A stretch of DNA of 10,852 bases from NCBI GenBank assembly GCA_000697055.1, contig JNDT01000940.1, positions 1 to 10,852 on the forward strand, in the 5' to 3' direction. The notes under the pieces were generated by a model that had not been told where the DNA came from, searched no databases, and saw only the letters and a list, made by a program, of their open reading frames with translations. This document shows positions 7,224 to 10,852 of the stretch, in pieces; the first letter of the stretch is position 1, and each line of letters starts with the position of its first letter. The translations under genes were made by a program, and so were the position numbers. Source of the DNA: Saksenaea vasiformis B4078 (taxonomy: Eukaryota; Mucoromycota; Mucoromycetes; Mucorales; Saksenaeaceae).

Positions 7224-9155
7224 GTCAGAAAGTTTTTGTCTCTTAGTAAATGTTGCATCCTGTGATGTAACAATGCAGGAGGCACAGTTCATAAATTTGC
7301 CTACATACGCTCTACTTTAATAAGTGCACCAGTGCATTGCATATAGCGCACACTCATTCACATAGATGTTCCCACTCTTCCTTTTCACGAGAGCATACAC
7401 AGCACAGTTTGATCGCCCGACAAATGAGAGATGGGTTTTTTGGACTACAGTAAAGGAAGAAAAAAAAGCCAAGTTACCCAGGACTACACACTGCTTCAGA
7501 AATATTCATTGGACGGAATATACAAACGAACACCCTGATCTCCTTTGTCTTCTTGGACTTGATTATCTTTCCCTACAGAAGCAGGACTGTAACACATTAA
7601 CCCATTTACACCAGTTCCTTTGCAAATATTTGTTTTCTAGCGCTGCCTTTTTTTTATTTATTCCAGAAAGCTCCGTTTATGTTAATCATTCCTCAAACGT
7701 TAGTATGCTTTCTGCAATGTTCATCACTCGTCATAAAACAAAAGATACCGCTAGAACACGAAATTAAATGTGATATGTTTCTATCACAACTACTGAATGT
7801 GGCTTACCCTATGCAGCACGATCTCATCGTTTATTTGTGCACAATTAAAGTCCTGATGCATTATTATGGTTATTAAAATGGCTTGACATAACGCGTGAAA
7901 ATGCGAGTGCCACACTATTTGAAACGAAAGTGCCATATGCTTTTCATCTCCGCTTTCAACAAAGTGTTTTGACTGCTCCTCTCGCCTGCACTATGAAAAT
8001 ATCTTGTTTGACAGACTGCTTCCTTGCTTCTGAGAGTGTTGACAGCAGATCATATGTCATTTCAGGTACCACAAGACGATACCGCAGGTCTCAGATGTAA
8101 TCATCCTTGTCATCCGTGCTTGCATAAACAGGATCACCACCAATTTTCTTTGTTTTCTGTTCTAGAAAGAAAAAAAAACAATAACATTGGCCATCATATG
8201 TATCATACGATACCCGGGGTTTACTTTAATTAATTGTTTAACTTGTCTTACTCTTTAAATTTGACTGACAGTTGCATGCAAATGATGATACTGCCGCAAC
8301 TTGTATGGTTTTCTTTCTTCGGCTACCGAACTGCCCATGGAAACCAATAAACCAATTTTTCCTAGAATGGCAGTGATTGGTGGACCCTTCTTCCCCTTTC
8401 TCGTTCTGTTAGAAACGATGTAAATAAAACTGTTCAATCACTGGACATGGGGCTTTGGCATGTGTCGTGGTCTTGACTGAACGATGCATTTTACTCATCA
8501 CCCCGAGAGAACGAAACAGTAATACAAACCTTGTTCTCACGTTAGTAGCTGATGTCATAGCAAGTATGTACGGCCGCTATTGGAAAGAAAAAAATATAAC
8601 CAGAAAAAAATGGTACGGATATCGTTCATTATTTCCCGTTTCCGAAGCCAGTAGAGTTAGGATCTTCAAAAATAACGTCTCCATGCTGATAAGTTTCATA
8701 TTAGATCCCATCTCCGGTAAATCAATGATTTCTCTAAGGGTAAACCGTTATTGAGATGCTTTAACAAATTAACAAATCACAAAATAACTTAGTGTCAAAT
8801 GCAGCATCGCTGACACGCCTGTTTATCAACGAAGGAGTGCTCTCAGATCATATCTTAGTCATGCGATGTTGCGATATTTTCTATGCATCCAAGAGCCAAG
8901 GTAATACTAGGAATGTTGCCAAACTAAAGAGAGAAAGTTTGCAAACCAAAGAGGAACTCCTTTACAGCATTCACTAAAACTATTACGTTTGCGCAGTTCT
9001 ATGATGTGACATTGGGCCAACTTACAAGTAAGGGGAATTCATTATTCCTTGATTACGGTGTCTTCCAATTGTATTACCAATGACATCATTATTTATTATG
9101 TATGCTCTTGCAATTATCATGGATGTCCAGTAATATACACTTAATTATTGTATCA

Positions 9156-9205
9156 CTCAAAGACACAGAGCAGCATGTCCAAAAATTTTTGTCGCTGCTC
9201 TTGAG
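9156..9205. other. Inverted repeat enclosing a 12-base palindrome
   Basis: GAGCAGC (9168-9174) pairs with GCTGCTC (9194-9200), and CTCAA (9156-9160) with TTGAG (9201-9205) after a seven-base bulge. The centre contains the perfect palindrome CAAAAATTTTTG (9180-9191). Confidence 0.3.
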
Positions 9206-9704
9206 GACAACGTGGAAGATAATTACGGTGTGACAAGGTCATGTTTCTCTAGGTTTGCGATCCAAGTACAAAGAAATTTAGAGCGATCAGACAAACATTG
9301 GAGCACATGTGTCTTAACTACTATGGATGAAAGATTTTGTCTTATGGGGTGAAGTTCCAGAAATGCGTGTAAAAGACCTGACAATGGCATAAAATATGTT
9401 CATTTGCAGCAGACACGTCTGCCAATTTAAACAAGATACATGAACACAAAACTTAAAACCAGCGTTACCTTTTCATTTGCATAGAGACACAGACACCTTT
9501 CGCCGCTTTGCCTGGTATCCCTGTTTTTGCTCCTTATTTACGATCCACTTACTGTTTATTGACATGCGTCACAAAGAATTCGTTTACATTTTTCATAGCC
9601 ATGAGAGCATGATCCACTCATATAGCCATCTCTTCACATGCAATGACGTTTATACATCATAGAACATATTACAATTGATATATCCGGATTGGCATGGGTA
9701 CAGA

Positions 9705-9756
9705 TGTCTCTGTTAGCGGTAGAGTATAATACTATGTACGCAGAGACAGCGTACAT
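9705..9756. other. Nested and overlapping 8-base inverted repeats
   Basis: TGTCTCTG (9705-9712) pairs with CAGAGACA (9741-9748). ATGTACGC (9734-9741) pairs with GCGTACAT (9749-9756) over a seven-base loop that consists of AGAGACA from the first repeat, so the two stems cannot form together. Inside the first stem lies AGTAT-A-ATACT (9723-9733). An ATCCGGAT palindrome lies just upstream at 9682-9689. Confidence 0.4.
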
Positions 9757-9976
9757 TAATGGTGATTCCCTTTCAATGCCACGTCATTACCTCAGCACAT
9801 AATGTAGAACATACTGATTTCGCTCAGGTTGGTTAGACGCAATCGGTATACAGAGTTGTAACTGATACCCACAATGAGTTGTACTATATGCGGTTCCGGC
9901 CAGGGCTATAAACACCGGATTTTTTTTTGTTACCGTTGACTGAATGAATTCTCAAGTTCTACTACCACTGCTATTT

Positions 9977-10100
9977 TGAATCCCCTCTCTCAATGACCTC
10001 TCCTCCATTTAGCCTTCTTTTCTTACTTGTCCTCTCGTTCTTCTTCTCTTACTTCTTCATCTTCGTTATCCCTTTAGACCTGATATTTTTTCCTTTCCCA
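9977..10100 (+). other. Pyrimidine-rich tract
   Basis: About 125 bases in which C and T strongly predominate on the plus strand (CTCTCTC, CTTCTTCTCTTACTTCTTC and similar). Such tracts are common in fungal promoters, but the nearest downstream ORF start is over 400 bases away. Confidence 0.5.
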
Positions 10101-10179
10101 TGTCAAAGTTTTTCTCTATCCAGTGTTTTTGAGACCAAGTCCCAGTGGACATGCTAAATACCGGATTTATCCGCTGCGG

Positions 10180-10205
10180 GCTCAAGTTTGGTTGAGCGCT
10201 CTCAA
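10180..10205. other. Triplet of alternating complementary arms
   Basis: GCTCAA (10180-10185) pairs with TTGAGC (10192-10197) over six bases, while TTGAG (10192-10196) can instead pair with CTCAA (10201-10205) over CGCT. It lies about 100 bases before the 22-base tandem array, within the likely transposon end region. Confidence 0.35.
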
Positions 10206-10297
10206 TCATAACGGAAATGCGTATCTGGTCGGAAATCCTACGTTCATAGAAACGTATACAGGATTTCGAGGTCAATTTCGGCTGACTGAAATATTTT

Positions 10298-10407
10298 TTC
10301 GTGCAGCTCACAAACTAAATTCGTGCGCATCACAAAGTAATTTCGTACATATCACAAACTAAATCCGTGTGTGTCACAGAATAAATTCGTGTGTATCGCA
10401 AAGCAAA
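10298..10407 (+). repeat. Five 22-base tandem repeats upstream of a transposase
   Basis: Units start at 10298, 10320, 10342, 10364 and 10386, each exactly 22 bases; a decayed sixth begins at 10408. The approximate consensus is TTCGTG, then a variable Y/R stretch, then TCACAAA and a TAAA end. The first six bases and the ATCACAAA block are conserved while positions about 7-10 vary, as expected for repeated protein-binding sites rather than recent slippage. They end about 130 bases before the transposase start codon, so they are candidate subterminal transposase-binding sites. Confidence 0.85.
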
Positions 10408-10458
10408 TTCCTGTCTTGATAGTTGATATCTGTTTAATTAGTTTCGGACAGTGCAGAA

Positions 10459-10466
10459 TATATAAA
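10459..10466 (+). promoter_or_regulatory. TATA box of the transposase gene
   Basis: TATATAAA lies 71-78 bases upstream of the transposase ATG at 10537 and just after the 22-base repeat array. It is a strong match at a distance suited to a short leader. Confidence 0.55.
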
Positions 10467-10536
10467 GTCGTTGATTCCTTGTATCTTACTATCTATTATC
10501 TATTGCTATCCTTGTTTTCACCACGTATCATTCAAC

Positions 10537-10852
10537 ATGCCTCGTCAACATCAAGAGAAAAAGACTTATGCCAAAATTCCTCTCAGTGACAGAGAGAAGC
10601 TTGTTGAGATGGTGCTCGATCAAGATATCTCAGTCCCAGAAGCTGCCAGACGCTTGCGGATCGCGACGCAGACTGCCCGAGACATTCTCAATCGCTTCCG
10701 TGACCACGGTCGCCTGGAGGACCTTCCACGCGGAGGAAGAAGGAACTGCAGATTGCTCGAAGAACATTCGTTGTATATCAGGGATTGCATTGACGAGGAC
10801 AATTGCATCACCTTGCAGACTCTGAAGGAGAGGCTTGAAAGCGTGGACCCCT
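10537..10852 (+). CDS. Tc1/mariner (IS630)-like transposase, N-terminal fragment cut by the window edge
   Basis: The frame is open from ATG 10537 to the end of the window, 105 residues. Residues 17-57 form a helix-turn-helix of the homeodomain-like kind found at the N-terminus of IS630/Tc1 transposases (SDREKLVEMVLDQ, then SVPEAARRLRIATQTARDIL). A LPRGGRR linker (63-69) corresponds to the GRPR-like hinge before a second, winged-helix part (about 71-105, ending LQTLKERL). The DDE catalytic domain would follow beyond the window, so activity cannot be judged. There are no stops or frameshifts in the visible part. The base composition is more balanced than the AT-rich flank, fitting a separate mobile origin. 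The family call rests on pattern recognition; a pogo-like or other HTH protein remains possible. Confidence 0.75.
   Translation, partial: MPRQHQEKKTYAKIPLSDREKLVEMVLDQDISVPEAARRLRIATQTARDILNRFRDHGRLEDLPRGGRRNCRLLEEHSLYIRDCIDEDNCITLQTLKERLESVDP

Larger units (their letters stand above)
5949..10297. other. Gene-poor AT-rich stretch, no supportable gene
   Basis: About 4.35 kb. The first 100-150 bases are the promoter of the GATA-like gene. Beyond that, both strands give only short ORFs; the longest are 133 residues at 7366-7767, 103 at 6401-6712 and 99 at 8455-8754. None shows a recognisable motif or domain, or joins to another by plausible introns. It contains CT-rich tracts (6428-6530, 9977-10100), several inverted repeats and a 17-base palindrome. 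No tRNA, snRNA or rRNA pattern was found by eye. It could be intergenic DNA, a long non-coding transcript or an old decayed element. Confidence 0.55.
10117..10536 (+). mobile_element. Probable left-end region of a DNA transposon
   Basis: The transposase start, its TATA box, the 22-base array and the small inverted arms at 10180-10205 make up a typical non-coding transposon end. The outer boundary is uncertain. A CAGTG motif at 10121-10125, two bases after a TA dinucleotide (10117-10118), and a second CAGTGG at 10143-10148 resemble Tc1-type termini, but the matching right terminal repeat is outside the window. Confidence 0.4.

Noticed and set aside
7366..7767. A 133-residue plus-strand ORF
   Set aside because: It is the longest frame in the gene-free region, but has no motif, no conserved-looking block, a poly-Phe stretch from T-runs and no clear promoter; chance is the simpler explanation.
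8455..8977. Two neighbouring plus-strand ORFs (99 and 61 residues) that might be exons of one gene
   Set aside because: I could not find a convincing splice pair joining them, and neither shows a recognisable motif.
10568..10825. An 85-residue plus-strand ORF and a 63-residue minus-strand ORF at the right edge
   Set aside because: Both are out-of-frame shadows of the transposase reading frame that begins at 10537 and stays open to the window end.

Overview
The window looks like a piece of a filamentous fungal genome, most plausibly an early-diverging (Mucorales-like) fungus. The signs are: short spliceosomal introns of about 52-63 bases with GTA donors and (T/C)AG or ATAG acceptors; a Pap1/Yap-class bZIP regulator; a GATA-type zinc-finger protein; a small secreted cysteine-rich protein with a Ser/Thr/Pro/Ala-rich stalk; long AT-rich intergenic DNA with pyrimidine tracts; and a Tc1/IS630-like transposase. 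The organism call is inference; the gene structures are read from the sequence.

Layout. Positions 1-608 (minus strand) hold the 5' part of a four-exon gene for a signal-peptide-bearing, eight-cysteine protein whose 3' end lies outside the window. It is transcribed divergently from a three-exon bZIP transcription factor gene (1068-2796, plus), and the two share a promoter region of about 460 bases with a TATA box, a 12-base T tract and an AP-1-like heptamer. A 1.57 kb convergent intergenic region (2797-4370) follows; it holds an AG microsatellite and a pair of alternative hairpins but no supportable gene. Positions 4371-5948 (minus) carry an intronless 525-residue protein with two GATA-like zinc fingers, the first one shortened.

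Positions 5949-10536 form a gene-poor stretch of about 4.6 kb. It contains only short unconvincing ORFs, several inverted repeats and, at its right end, a long pyrimidine-rich tract. At 10298-10407 lie five exact-length 22-base tandem repeats, followed by a TATA box and the N-terminal 105 residues of a transposase (10537 to the end). Together these probably mark the left end of a DNA transposon running out of the window.

The two regulators (bZIP and GATA-like) and the surface/secreted protein are neighbours, but nothing in the sequence proves a shared pathway. I did not find a clear novel multi-gene system. The most rewarding items are the unusual twin GATA-like fingers with an unassigned N-terminal region, the intron-hidden cysteine-rich gene, and the repeat-flanked transposase.
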